NCBI GenBank assembly: GCA_030629775.1
Contig: DAOVOJ010000005.1
Span: 1-33,256 of the forward strand
Direction: 5' to 3'
Length of the DNA: 33,256 nucleotides
DNA from: Candidatus Moraniibacteriota bacterium
GTDB taxonomy: Bacteria; Patescibacteriota; Minisyncoccia; JAHIHE01; DAOVOJ01
The notes under the pieces are model-generated. The model searched no databases, was not told where the DNA came from, and saw nothing but the letters and a program-made list of their open reading frames with translations. This document shows positions 16,522-25,530 of the stretch, piece by piece. Made by a program: the position numbers and the translations under genes. Position 1 is the stretch's first letter. Every line of letters starts with the position of its first letter.

Positions 16522-17691
16522 ATGGCAAAAAACATTCCAATCAAAGCTTTAACAAAAAAAGATATTGAAGAGCTGTCTCAAGAAAAAAATGTGAAGAGCA
16601 CCGCTTTTAGCTTGTATCTCGGCATTAAAGCGAGACGCAATTTTGTAGCAGAGGCAAATTCCGTTATATCAAACGCTCTTAAGGAAATTGAAGAAGAAAA
16701 AGTCTATTCTAAAAAAGAAAAGAAAAGAATAAAAGAAATATCCAGTGAGATGAAAAATGAAATAAGATCTTTAAAACTGCCTGACAAAACCGGGAGCATT
16801 GTCTTATTTCGCGACACGCGAAGAATGAATAAGGCCTATCATGTTCCGGTTTATATCCCTTCAAGATTTATTGTTGAACCGGATCCATACATTCATCCTC
16901 TGGTAAGGGTATTGGAAAAGTACCCGCGGTATGTGGTTGTTGTTTTAGAGAGAGACAAGGCAAGATTTTTCAGCATTTTTCTTGGCGAGATTGAGGAAAT
17001 TTCGGAAATTTTGCTTGACGATGTTCCACAAAGAATCAACGCGGCTCGCGCTGAGTGGAAAGGTTTGAGAGAAACAAAGATCCAAGGGCATATCCGTGAT
17101 CATTTGCACAGGCATTTGAAAAGAGTGGCCGGGGAAACGGAAGATTATTTCAGATACAAAAAAAACGGATGCAGCCATTTGGTAATAGGGGCGCACAGGG
17201 AATTAGTGGAAAAATTCACAAAGATTTTGGGCGCAAAATCAAGAGAAAAACTAGTTGGTTCTTATCATATTGTGCCGGGTTATGATCTTAATCGCATAAA
17301 AGAGAAAAGCAAAAAGATCATAGATGAGTATGAGAAAAAAGTTGAAGCGGAAACAGTTGAAAATTTATTTAACAGATCGAACAAAGAGAAAAGGTCTGCT
17401 ACGATCGGAATTAATTCTGTCTTGGAAAATTTTTATCTTCACAATGTTGACGCGTTTATCGTAGGGAAGAATTATAAGGAGTCGGGGTACACTTGTCCGG
17501 AATGCCATTACATTTCTTCGTATATGAGATCCTGCCCAAAATGCAAAAGCAAAATGTTAAAAGCCGGCGATATAGTCGATGAGATCATTGAGGAAGCTAC
17601 CGCAAATAAAATAAAAATAAAACATCTGTTTTACGCTCATAAAGAATTTGACAAGTTTGGAATTGGCGCGTTTTTGAAATCCGTAATTTAG
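16522..17691 (+). CDS. Archaeo-eukaryotic release factor 1-like protein (bacterial aeRF1 homologue) with Zn-ribbon
   Basis: 'RYVVVVLERDKARFFSIFLGEIEEI', 'HLHRHLKRVAGETEDYFRYKKNGCSHLVIGAHRELVEKF', 'VENLFNRSNKEKRSATIGINSVLENFYLHNVDAFIVGKNYKESGYTCPECHYISSYMRSCPKC'; order matches eRF1/baeRF domain 2-3 architecture. No GGQ seen. Confidence 0.7.
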   Translation: MAKNIPIKALTKKDIEELSQEKNVKSTAFSLYLGIKARRNFVAEANSVISNALKEIEEEKVYSKKEKKRIKEISSEMKNEIRSLKLPDKTGSIVLFRDTRRMNKAYHVPVYIPSRFIVEPDPYIHPLVRVLEKYPRYVVVVLERDKARFFSIFLGEIEEISEILLDDVPQRINAARAEWKGLRETKIQGHIRDHLHRHLKRVAGETEDYFRYKKNGCSHLVIGAHRELVEKFTKILGAKSREKLVGSYHIVPGYDLNRIKEKSKKIIDEYEKKVEAETVENLFNRSNKEKRSATIGINSVLENFYLHNVDAFIVGKNYKESGYTCPECHYISSYMRSCPKCKSKMLKAGDIVDEIIEEATANKIKIKHLFYAHKEFDKFGIGAFLKSVI

Positions 17692-17742
17692 AAAATTTAG
17701 TTCCGGGCATTGGTGTTGTCTCGCGCCGGTCAAGACCTGCTG

Positions 17743-17771
17743 TTGACATTTTTTAGAAGAGGATGTATCAT
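17743..17771 (+). promoter_or_regulatory. Strong sigma70-type promoter for secE-nusG-rplK
   Basis: TTGACA - 17 nt - TATCAT. Confidence 0.8.
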
Positions 17772-17851
17772 GAAGATACAATTAAAATCATCAAAATAGC
17801 CTGCGAGGGCTGTTTTAAAAACATTAAAAACAATAAAATTAAAAATCAAAT

Positions 17852-18046
17852 ATGAACATCATTAAAAAAATAATCCGGTTTTTATCGGAAGTAAAAGTAG
17901 AGTTAACCAAAGTAACCTGGCCCAGCCGGCAGCAGACAATCAAAGATTCTTTCATCGTTATTTTTATAAGCCTGGTTACGGCTGCTTTTCTCGGCGGAGT
18001 TGATTTTCTATTTTCTTTTCTAGTAAAAGAGTTTGTCAATAAATAA
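17852..18046 (+). CDS. secE: Preprotein translocase subunit SecE
   Basis: 'FLSEVKVELTKVTWPSRQQTIKDSFIVIFISLVTAAFLGGVDFLFSFLV', directly upstream of nusG. Confidence 0.95.
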   Translation: MNIIKKIIRFLSEVKVELTKVTWPSRQQTIKDSFIVIFISLVTAAFLGGVDFLFSFLVKEFVNK

Positions 18047-18121
18047 TGTTAAAATTGTTACATTGTTAAGAGTTTTTATTATTTGGCAATACAGCAATAT
18101 AACAATTTAGCAATTTAAATA
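18042..18121. repeat. Short inverted/tandem array between secE and nusG
   Basis: aatgttaaaattgttacattgttaa ... ttggcaatacagcaatataacaatttagcaattt. Confidence 0.65.
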
Positions 18122-18125
18122 ATTT

Positions 18126-18671
18126 ATGCCTAAACAAATAACTGATCTCAAAAAAAAGTGGTATGTCCTTCATACCTATTCGGGATACGAAGATAATGTT
18201 GCTCGGAACCTGAAACAGAGAATTGAATCCATGGGAATGGAGGACAAGATTTTTGACGTCCTGGTTCCCAAAGAAACCAAAATTAAAATTAAAAACGGAA
18301 AAAGAAAAACAGTTGAAGAAAGAATTTTTCCGGGATATGTTTTGGTGGAAATGATCGTTGCCGACGATTCATGGTATGTTGTCCGCAACACTCCTAATGT
18401 GACGGGCTTCATTGGCTCGGGAGTAACACCGACGTCGATCTCGGAAGAAGAAATTAATACTTTGAAAAAGAGGATGGGTGTTAAGGAGCCAAAATATAAA
18501 ATTGATGTGGCGGTGGGCGAGTCGGTTAAAATTATTGACGGACCGTTTAAAGATTTTGATGGCAAGATCAGCGCGATTGACGAAGAGAAAGGAAAAATAA
18601 AAGTTTTAGTTTCTATGTTCGGCCGCGAAACACCGGTGGAACTGGATTTCTTGCAGATTAAGAAAATTTAA
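18126..18671 (+). CDS. nusG: Transcription termination/antitermination protein NusG
   Basis: 'KKWYVLHTYSGYEDNVARNLKQRIESMGMEDKIFDVLVP', 'IFPGYVLVEMIVADDSWYVVRNTPNVTGFIGSG', KOW 'GESVKIIDGPFKDFDGKISAID'. Confidence 0.98.
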   Translation: MPKQITDLKKKWYVLHTYSGYEDNVARNLKQRIESMGMEDKIFDVLVPKETKIKIKNGKRKTVEERIFPGYVLVEMIVADDSWYVVRNTPNVTGFIGSGVTPTSISEEEINTLKKRMGVKEPKYKIDVAVGESVKIIDGPFKDFDGKISAIDEEKGKIKVLVSMFGRETPVELDFLQIKKI

Positions 18672-18679
18672 ACACACAT

Positions 18680-18768
18680 TTCCCCTCCTTGCGAAGGAGG
18701 GGACTAAGGGGAGGTTGAATCTTTATTTATAAACCACCCCTACCCCCTCCTTGCTAAGGAGGGGAAAA
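18680..18768. repeat. Family A palindromic element, two inverted arms
   Basis: ttcccctccttgcgaaggaggggactaaggggaggttg ... aaaccacccctaccccctccttgctaaggaggggaaa. Confidence 0.9.
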
Positions 18769-18818
18769 TATCAAATTCGGATAAAATTTATAAAATTTTA
18801 GAATAATAAAATAAAATT

Positions 18819-19244
18819 ATGGCAAAGAAAATAACGACAACTATCAAACTTCAAATTCCGGCTGGAAAGGCCAATCCGGCGCCGCCGATAGGGCCGGCGT
18901 TAGGGCAGGCGGGAATTAACATTCAGGAATTTTGTACTCGGTTCAATAACGACACAAAAGACAAGGGCGGGGATATTATCCCGGTGGTCATTAGTGTTTA
19001 TGAAGACAAATCTTACGATTTTATTTTAAAGACCCCGCCGGCAGCCGAACTTATAAAAAAAGCGGCGGGAATTAAAAAAGGATCCAAAGAACCGCAGAAA
19101 GACAAAGTGGGAAAAATTACCAAAAAACAGCTTCAGGAAATCGCGGAAATTAAAATGCCGGATCTTAACGCGAATAATATTGAAGGGGCGATGAAAATTA
19201 TCGCCGGCACGGCACGGCAGATGGGAGTTGAGATAGAGTCGTAA
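18819..19244 (+). CDS. rplK: 50S ribosomal protein L11
   Basis: '[35 protein letters not shown]', '[19 protein letters not shown]', '[17 protein letters not shown]'. Confidence 0.98.
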   Translation: MAKKITTTIKLQIPAGKANPAPPIGPALGQAGINIQEFCTRFNNDTKDKGGDIIPVVISVYEDKSYDFILKTPPAAELIKKAAGIKKGSKEPQKDKVGKITKKQLQEIAEIKMPDLNANNIEGAMKIIAGTARQMGVEIES

Positions 19245-19318
19245 AGTCCATAAAGTCCATAAAGTCGAAAGTTTGCAAAGTCTAAACTTTTAACTTTATG
19301 GACTTTTAACTTTTGGCT
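19243..19318. repeat. Short tandem/inverted array (aaagtcca / tggacttt units) abutting rplK stop
   Basis: aaagtccataaagtccataaagtcgaaagtttgcaaagtc ... cttttaactttatggacttttaacttttggctagactt. Confidence 0.75.
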
Positions 19319-19344
19319 AGACTTAGTTATCCACAGCCTTGCTC

Positions 19345-19372
19345 TTGACAAATTCTTTAGATATGCTATATT
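19345..19372 (+). promoter_or_regulatory. Strong sigma70-type promoter
   Basis: TTGACA - 16 nt - TATATT with preceding TGC (extended -10-like). Confidence 0.75.
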
Positions 19373-19378
19373 GATGGC

Positions 19379-19464
19379 GTTAAATAAAAAGGTCTCTGTA
19401 ACAAGGGTGATATTTGGAAGTTAACATAGAGATCGTTCTCTTTTTTGTGAAGAGGACGATTTTT
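19379..19464 (+). ncRNA. Candidate structured leader RNA or small RNA ending in an intrinsic terminator
   Basis: ggtctctgtaac(aagggtgatatttggaa)gttaacatagagatc hairpin, directly followed by a terminator hairpin; own promoter just upstream. Confidence 0.5.
19434..19464 (+). terminator. Intrinsic terminator
   Basis: CGTTCTCTT-ttttgtg-AAGAGGACG followed by ATTTTT. Confidence 0.75.
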
Positions 19465-19504
19465 AAAAAGTTAATTTCTGAATTTCACCTTTTTTATTTT
19501 ATTT

Positions 19505-19539
19505 AACCCACCCCCTAGCCTTTCTCAAGAGGAGAATAA
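19505..19539. repeat. Family A degenerate half-element
   Basis: aacccaccccctagcctttctcaagaggagaataa. Confidence 0.65.
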
Positions 19540-19611
19540 TTAAAGAAAAGGGGAACACAAAAAATAAAATTAAATAAAATAAAATTAAGGAGTAAACAAA
19601 TAATAGAGGGA

Positions 19612-19755
19612 ATGATAAATATAAAAAACAAAATAAAATTTTATAAAAAAGAAATGTTTTATTCGGACGCGGTTTTTGGCGCGGTTTTTTTATTGGCAAT
19701 CAATTTCGTTTCAATAATTTTAAATAATAATTTTAACAGACAAACAGTTTTATAA
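19612..19755 (+). CDS. Possible 47-aa small membrane protein
   Basis: MINIKNKIKFYKKEMFYSDAVFGAVFLLAINFVSIILNNNFNRQTVL; one hydrophobic segment; not in the supplied ORF track; poorly spaced GAGGG upstream. Confidence 0.3.
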   Translation: MINIKNKIKFYKKEMFYSDAVFGAVFLLAINFVSIILNNNFNRQTVL

Positions 19756-19821
19756 ATTTTATAGAACTGTTTTTAATTATTTCGTGTTACATATTACACG
19801 AAACAAAGAAGGAAAACAAAA

Positions 19822-22800
19822 ATGAAAAATTTAAAAAGGAAAATCAAAAAAAGCGCTCAGAAAATAATGGCGTCTTTTTTAATGGTGACGATGATCATGT
19901 GGACGCTGGGCGCGTCATTGATGGTGTCTGTTCCGGTAACTCATGCTGCCGGAACTGTTCTGGTTGGATATGGACCGCCGAACGGACAGACTGATTTTCC
20001 AACAATGGCGCCGCTGGACTTTATGTTCAACGCCGCTTTAAATTCTACAGTAATTGATAATTTAAATACCGAGAGCAATCCTTTTAGCATCTCGCCGTCG
20101 GTAAGCGGGGAGTGGCATTATTTTGAAGAAACTTGGGGAACTAATACTATGTACCGTGTTTCGTTTATGGCTTTAGACGGATTAGCTTTGAGCACCGAGT
20201 ATACTATCTCTGTGGATCTTTCCGGTGTTACTGGCGCCGATAGCGGCGCGGCAACCATGACTCTTGAAGGAGAACAGAGTGCTTTAACTTTTACTGATCC
20301 GGTTTATTCATTTATTGTTACTACCGGCGATACGGAAATGCAGGGCGGGATTTATCCGCCAATGGCTTTTGCCGGTTATCCAACTGAGGGAATGCAGCAG
20401 GTCTCTCCGAGCATCACTTCCATCACGATTAATTTTGACCGCGACAATATGGACGCGACCACTTTTACTACTAGCAATATTTATTTAGAAAAAATTGGAA
20501 CTGGAGTAGTAAGCGGCACAACAGTCAGTCCGACTTCGGGGACTAGCGGGGTGGCGACTATTCAAGGTTTTGCTTTAGCCGCCAGCAGCCAGTATCGGGT
20601 TTATGTGACCAGAGATGTAAAAGATTCTAATGGACAGGCTTTGTCGGGAATGCCGTTGCCGGACGGTAGTGCCGGACCATATTCTTATGATTTTTATACG
20701 GCTGCTTCAGGGACAACTGTTACTGCCAATTATATCGGTTCAAATTTAGATCAATATTTAAGCGGTGGCAGCATTACCGGTGTTCCAACGGGAACGGTGA
20801 TCACAGCCACTTTTGATAATTCGCTTGATCCGACAACAGTTACGACGGATAATGTTCAATTAAATGCTGGCGCGGTAACTGGCAGCGTTAGTTACGACGC
20901 GCAGGGCAATATGATCCGTTTTATTCCAAACGCTATATTATCCGCCGCCACATCGCACACTTTTGCTATTTCAACCAGCGTGAAAAGCGTGACTGGGACA
21001 GCCATTACGGCGGTTAGTAAAACATTCACAACTGGCGCCGCGGATGAAACAAAACCGCAGGTGGTTTTTTCCGAGGGCGATAACTATGGTTTATTTGTTG
21101 AATTTAACGAACCGTTAAATTCAACCACGGCGGAAAATAAATCATATTATACTTTAAAAACAAGAAGCGATAGTGGCACGGCTTGGGGTGATGTGACGGC
21201 GGTAAGTTTGACGGGCGCCAACATCCGCTACCAACCGGATTATAATGAAGTGATGATAGACGGTTTGACTTTGACTCCCGGTCAGGAATTCCAAATAACC
21301 GTTTCAACAGGCGTTACCGATATTGCCGGTAATATTATGGATAATACCGCCAATGTCAGAACCGGCTATATTATGGACGCCAGTTTGTTTTTCGGCGGAG
21401 GGGGAATGTTTACGATGGATGATATGGGGATGGAAGATTTTGATATGTTTGATATGGGAATGAAACCGATTGGCGTTTGGCCGATGAGCAATATGGTCAG
21501 CGCTACCACTAAATATTTTATTGACATTCCAATCGCGACGGCTATTCCAGCCGATGGAATAATTGAATTGAAATTTCCCACTGGATTTAATGTAACTTCC
21601 GTGGTTAAAGACGCGCAAAGCCCGATGAACGATGATTTTAACGGCGGCAATACCGGCACGATAACTTTTGCCGGCACTGATCCGACTGGCACTACGAGTA
21701 ACGGCGTAAATAACGACGGCTTGGGCGTTATTGGCGAGCGAACGGTAGTTATTAAATTAAGCTCCGCTGTTCCCGCGAATGATTTTCTGGCTATTGATTT
21801 AGATAACATTCAAAATACCAGTGTTCCAAAAGGATTTGAAACGAATGGCTATCAAGTGGAAATAAAAACAAAAACTTCCGCCGGGATTTTACTGGAAGCG
21901 TTGTATTCAATGCCCTTCTTTATTACGGGCGGCGGCACTAATACTATTTCCGGTTCGGTTCATGGCGTGGCTTCCGGACATGATGGCACGATTCAAGTAT
22001 TTTTAGGTTCTCCGATGACCGGTCCGATGCAGCAAGATGTGGCAATTACCGGTACGGGCGACGCCACCGCGGACGGTACTTACAGTTTCGGCAATTTGCC
22101 GGACGGAGAATATTTCTTATTTACCGATCCGTCAATTGCAATCGGCGCCGGCTCCTATTTCGGTAATCCAATGCCGGAATCTATTTGGATAAGCGGCGGC
22201 GCTACGGAAACCAAAGATACCGCTCTAGTGGCGGAAAATTCCGGCAGTGTTTATACTTTAGCGGTAACATTGGTTGGTGATTTTACCACTGGCGTCGTAA
22301 ATGACAGTGTAGATATATTTGCCGGATCGCCGACCGGTTTTCGCGTAAAAACAGTAACGCCCGGCAATACAGCCGGTGTGACTTACAATTTATATTTGCC
22401 GGACGGCGACTGGATGGTTGGAGTTGGTCCGGCGATGCCGACCGGTCCGATGGCGGGTCCTCCGCCAATGCCGGACTGGATGCCGCCGATGCCGACCAAT
22501 GTTAAAATTTCCAGTGGCGGAACAGCGTCTTCTGTTGGCGCTACATTAACAATTAATTTAGGAACTCAAGCAAGCACGACCGTGGCGGGATATGTCAAAG
22601 ACGGTTCAAACAATGCTATTGCTAACGCCGAAGTATTCGCTTATCAACCGGTGGGCGGGTTTGGCGGCGCGCATACTAAAACCGCCAGCGACGGTTCGTT
22701 CACTTTGAAAGTTCCAGTTTTGGGAATATATAAAATCGGCGCTTTTATGCCGGGTCTTCCAAGTTCGCAGGAAATAGTTCAGGATGTTCAGAGCAATGTG

Positions 22801-25530
22801 ACGGGATTAATTATCGTGATGCAAAAACCGTCTTACACAATTTCCGGACAAGTGTCTAATGCCAGTTCTCAGGCGGTGCCTTACGCGCCGGTCTGGGCTT
22901 ACCAATCAGACGGCTGGGCGCATGCGGACACGATGACGGACGCTGCCGGAAATTATATTTTATATGTTGATAATGGCAATTGGACAGTGGAAGCGGACGC
23001 GCCGGGAGTCGGCTGGATGGAATACGGTTCAGCAATTGCGATCAGCGGCGCTTCGCAAGCGGGGATTAATCTCAGTCCTTCCGCGGATGTGACTTGGTAC
23101 ACAATTAAAGGAGAGGTAACAATCAATGGAAGCAAGCAAGCCTTTATGCCGATCAGAGCCGTGTCGTATGACGCTAATGGAAATTATTTAGGACGCGAAT
23201 ATAGTGGTATGACCGATTCTGTTGGCGTGTACACAATTTCCGCGCCGGCCGGAACTTATCGCGTGGATATTTGGACACCGGAATATGGCGAGGTTGAATT
23301 GCTTACAGACGGAGTGTCTGGCAGTCCCGCCAATCTTTCAGTATCTGGCAATGTGACGGGAGCGGATATTACGATAGCAGCGTTAGCTTTAAAAACAGCA
23401 ACCGTTCAATTTGATAATAAAGAGGATTATTCAAACAAAGAAGCGTTTATCAAAATTGACGAAGTTGCTATTAGCGGAGGCGTGGCTATTCCGACAGGCT
23501 ATCATCGGTCAATCAGGGTTAATGATATTTCTGGCAGCGATCAAGAAATAAAATTAGAAGATGGCGATTATTTCTTCTTTGTTGATGTGCCGGGAACGGG
23601 CAATTTTGTTCCGAAATCTACCAGCCCCGCTTTTGACGGAACAAAGGGATGCATTACTATTGATGGAACTGAGGATACTATTCAATTTGCTTTGCCTGAT
23701 TTGGATGACACTAGCGCGGCGATTACTATTTCCGGCGTTGTCAGCGGACCATCGTCCGGACAGCAAGATGCTTGGGTTTGGGTAGGAAATCCCGAAACAG
23801 GATTCCATACCGGCGAACAGGCCAACGCGACTACCGGCGCCTATTCTCTGACTGTTCCTATTTTATCGTCAGGCAACTATATGGTTGGCGCTGATAAACC
23901 GGAATACATTTCTGGCGAACCTGTATCTAATGCTGGAACTATTGACGCTACTATTAATTTTAGCTTAACAGCCCAGAGCAATACTATTTCCGGTAAGCTG
24001 TTCGTTGATACTAACGGCAACGGCGTCTATAATTCCGGAGAAGAAATTCAAAATGGCTGGGTTTACGCCGAGGATAGCAGCGGCGCTAAATCGCATGCTC
24101 CGGTTGACGGAACGGGCGCTTATTCACTTGGCGTAACGAGCGGCAATTGGAAAGTATACGGCGCGGCTAGCGGATATTTGGAACTTCAATATTCCGAGAA
24201 TGATATCCCGACAGTTATTGATTCAAGCAGCAATCCGACAGGCAAAAATATTAAATTAACGGTTGATTCCAACTGGACTAATAAAACCAAATCTTCGCCG
24301 ATGACGCCGGCCTCTGGCGGGGTAATTGACGATACGGCGCAAGACATTGTTACTGGCAAAGCGTCCGGCACGGGTTTGAAAATAACTGTGCCGCCAAACG
24401 CTTTAGGAAGTTCAAATTCCAGCGGTAATGTAAGCTCTGCGGAAACAGCCGCTGTTTCCGCGACTAATTCTCATAAACCTTTTGCCGGCAAGGGAAAGAA
24501 TGTTACCACCGCCGACAATTCAGGACAGCCGATAACTAATCTTGATAATTATGTGGACATGGAGATGGTATTGTATAAAGCTGATGTTGACGCAGAAGAG
24601 GTGGCTGGAGGAATTAAGGATTTCTCTAAACTGAAAACTATGAAGATGGGCTATTGGGACGACACTTTGAATGAGTGGGTAAGTCTGCCGACTACTAAAA
24701 CCGCCTATCATAAGAAAACGACTGATAAAGAATGGACAATGTATAATGGCACAACCACTCAAACCGGATTTGAAAAATTTATTGACGACGCTTTAGCCGT
24801 TCCGCTGACATTTACCGGCGGCGGCGTGGATTATGACGATTACAAATTAGTATTCAAGGCGTCCACAAATCACTTTTCCGTTTTTGCTCTTGGAACTTCT
24901 CCGGACGGCGTGAAGCCAAGCGCGCCGGCAAATGTGGCGCAAAGCGCGGGTAGTGGAACTTCGGTCGCTTTGACCTGGGACGCGGTAACTACAAACGCGG
25001 ACGCTACTCCTATTACGGATCTATTTGGCTACGCGGTTTATCGTTCCACGGACGGTACGACTTATTCTCAAATTAGCGCGTCCGCTATTACAGCCGGAAC
25101 TGAAACTTACACAGACTCTACAACTACCGCATTCACTTCTTATTATTATAAAGTAACCGCTGGCGACGATGATAATTTAGAATCAGCGTATTCATCCGCT
25201 TTACAGATATGTTCTACCTCGGCAGTTTCTAATGGAACAGTAGCCGCTGATTGTTCTATCACTTGCGACTCCGGTTATGCCGTAAGCGGCAACAGTTGCG
25301 CCGCTTCTGGCGGAGGAGGCGGAGGAGCGGTTTCTTCTGTCCCTTCATCTGCTACCGGACAAGTGGCGGCAACTCCTTCTATGGGAGGAATAGTTAGCAA
25401 AACCAATTCTGACGGCAGTAGCGCGAAAGTAGTATTGCCGGCAGGCGCTTTGTTAGAGAACGCCACTATAACAGTTTCTCCAAAAAACCAAAACTTCAAT
25501 CACCGCTTCTCGTCCGGTTTCATCCGGTAA
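19822..25530 (+). CDS. Giant secreted surface protein: signal peptide, Ig-like domains, multiple carboxypeptidase-regulatory-like/prealbumin-like repeats, FnIII; appears frameshifted at 3' end
   Basis: Signal-like N-terminus ending 'THAAGT'; Big_5-like 'VSPSITSITINFDRDNMDATTFTTSNIYL'; repeats 'TISGSVHG...GTYSFGNLPDGEYFL', 'VAGYVKDGSNNAIANAEVFAYQ...DGSFTLKVP'; FnIII 'KPSAPANVAQSAGSGTSVALTWDAV'. Confidence 0.9.
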   Translation: MKNLKRKIKKSAQKIMASFLMVTMIMWTLGASLMVSVPVTHAAGTVLVGYGPPNGQTDFPTMAPLDFMFNAALNSTVIDNLNTESNPFSISPSVSGEWHYFEETWGTNTMYRVSFMALDGLALSTEYTISVDLSGVTGADSGAATMTLEGEQSALTFTDPVYSFIVTTGDTEMQGGIYPPMAFAGYPTEGMQQVSPSITSITINFDRDNMDATTFTTSNIYLEKIGTGVVSGTTVSPTSGTSGVATIQGFALAASSQYRVYVTRDVKDSNGQALSGMPLPDGSAGPYSYDFYTAASGTTVTANYIGSNLDQYLSGGSITGVPTGTVITATFDNSLDPTTVTTDNVQLNAGAVTGSVSYDAQGNMIRFIPNAILSAATSHTFAISTSVKSVTGTAITAVSKTFTTGAADETKPQVVFSEGDNYGLFVEFNEPLNSTTAENKSYYTLKTRSDSGTAWGDVTAVSLTGANIRYQPDYNEVMIDGLTLTPGQEFQITVSTGVTDIAGNIMDNTANVRTGYIMDASLFFGGGGMFTMDDMGMEDFDMFDMGMKPIGVWPMSNMVSATTKYFIDIPIATAIPADGIIELKFPTGFNVTSVVKDAQSPMNDDFNGGNTGTITFAGTDPTGTTSNGVNNDGLGVIGERTVVIKLSSAVPANDFLAIDLDNIQNTSVPKGFETNGYQVEIKTKTSAGILLEALYSMPFFITGGGTNTISGSVHGVASGHDGTIQVFLGSPMTGPMQQDVAITGTGDATADGTYSFGNLPDGEYFLFTDPSIAIGAGSYFGNPMPESIWISGGATETKDTALVAENSGSVYTLAVTLVGDFTTGVVNDSVDIFAGSPTGFRVKTVTPGNTAGVTYNLYLPDGDWMVGVGPAMPTGPMAGPPPMPDWMPPMPTNVKISSGGTASSVGATLTINLGTQASTTVAGYVKDGSNNAIANAEVFAYQPVGGFGGAHTKTASDGSFTLKVPVLGIYKIGAFMPGLPSSQEIVQDVQSNVTGLIIVMQKPSYTISGQVSNASSQAVPYAPVWAYQSDGWAHADTMTDAAGNYILYVDNGNWTVEADAPGVGWMEYGSAIAISGASQAGINLSPSADVTWYTIKGEVTINGSKQAFMPIRAVSYDANGNYLGREYSGMTDSVGVYTISAPAGTYRVDIWTPEYGEVELLTDGVSGSPANLSVSGNVTGADITIAALALKTATVQFDNKEDYSNKEAFIKIDEVAISGGVAIPTGYHRSIRVNDISGSDQEIKLEDGDYFFFVDVPGTGNFVPKSTSPAFDGTKGCITIDGTEDTIQFALPDLDDTSAAITISGVVSGPSSGQQDAWVWVGNPETGFHTGEQANATTGAYSLTVPILSSGNYMVGADKPEYISGEPVSNAGTIDATINFSLTAQSNTISGKLFVDTNGNGVYNSGEEIQNGWVYAEDSSGAKSHAPVDGTGAYSLGVTSGNWKVYGAASGYLELQYSENDIPTVIDSSSNPTGKNIKLTVDSNWTNKTKSSPMTPASGGVIDDTAQDIVTGKASGTGLKITVPPNALGSSNSSGNVSSAETAAVSATNSHKPFAGKGKNVTTADNSGQPITNLDNYVDMEMVLYKADVDAEEVAGGIKDFSKLKTMKMGYWDDTLNEWVSLPTTKTAYHKKTTDKEWTMYNGTTTQTGFEKFIDDALAVPLTFTGGGVDYDDYKLVFKASTNHFSVFALGTSPDGVKPSAPANVAQSAGSGTSVALTWDAVTTNADATPITDLFGYAVYRSTDGTTYSQISASAITAGTETYTDSTTTAFTSYYYKVTAGDDDNLESAYSSALQICSTSAVSNGTVAADCSITCDSGYAVSGNSCAASGGGGGGAVSSVPSSATGQVAATPSMGGIVSKTNSDGSSAKVVLPAGALLENATITVSPKNQNFNHRFSSGFIR

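Noticed and set aside
17692-17850. Search for tRNA-Trp upstream of secE, as seen in many bacteria
   Set aside because: No cloverleaf could be drawn in this gap; only a promoter is supported.
21104-25499. Antisense ORFs inside the second giant surface protein
   Set aside because: Overlap a strongly supported coding frame; composition consistent with shadow ORFs.
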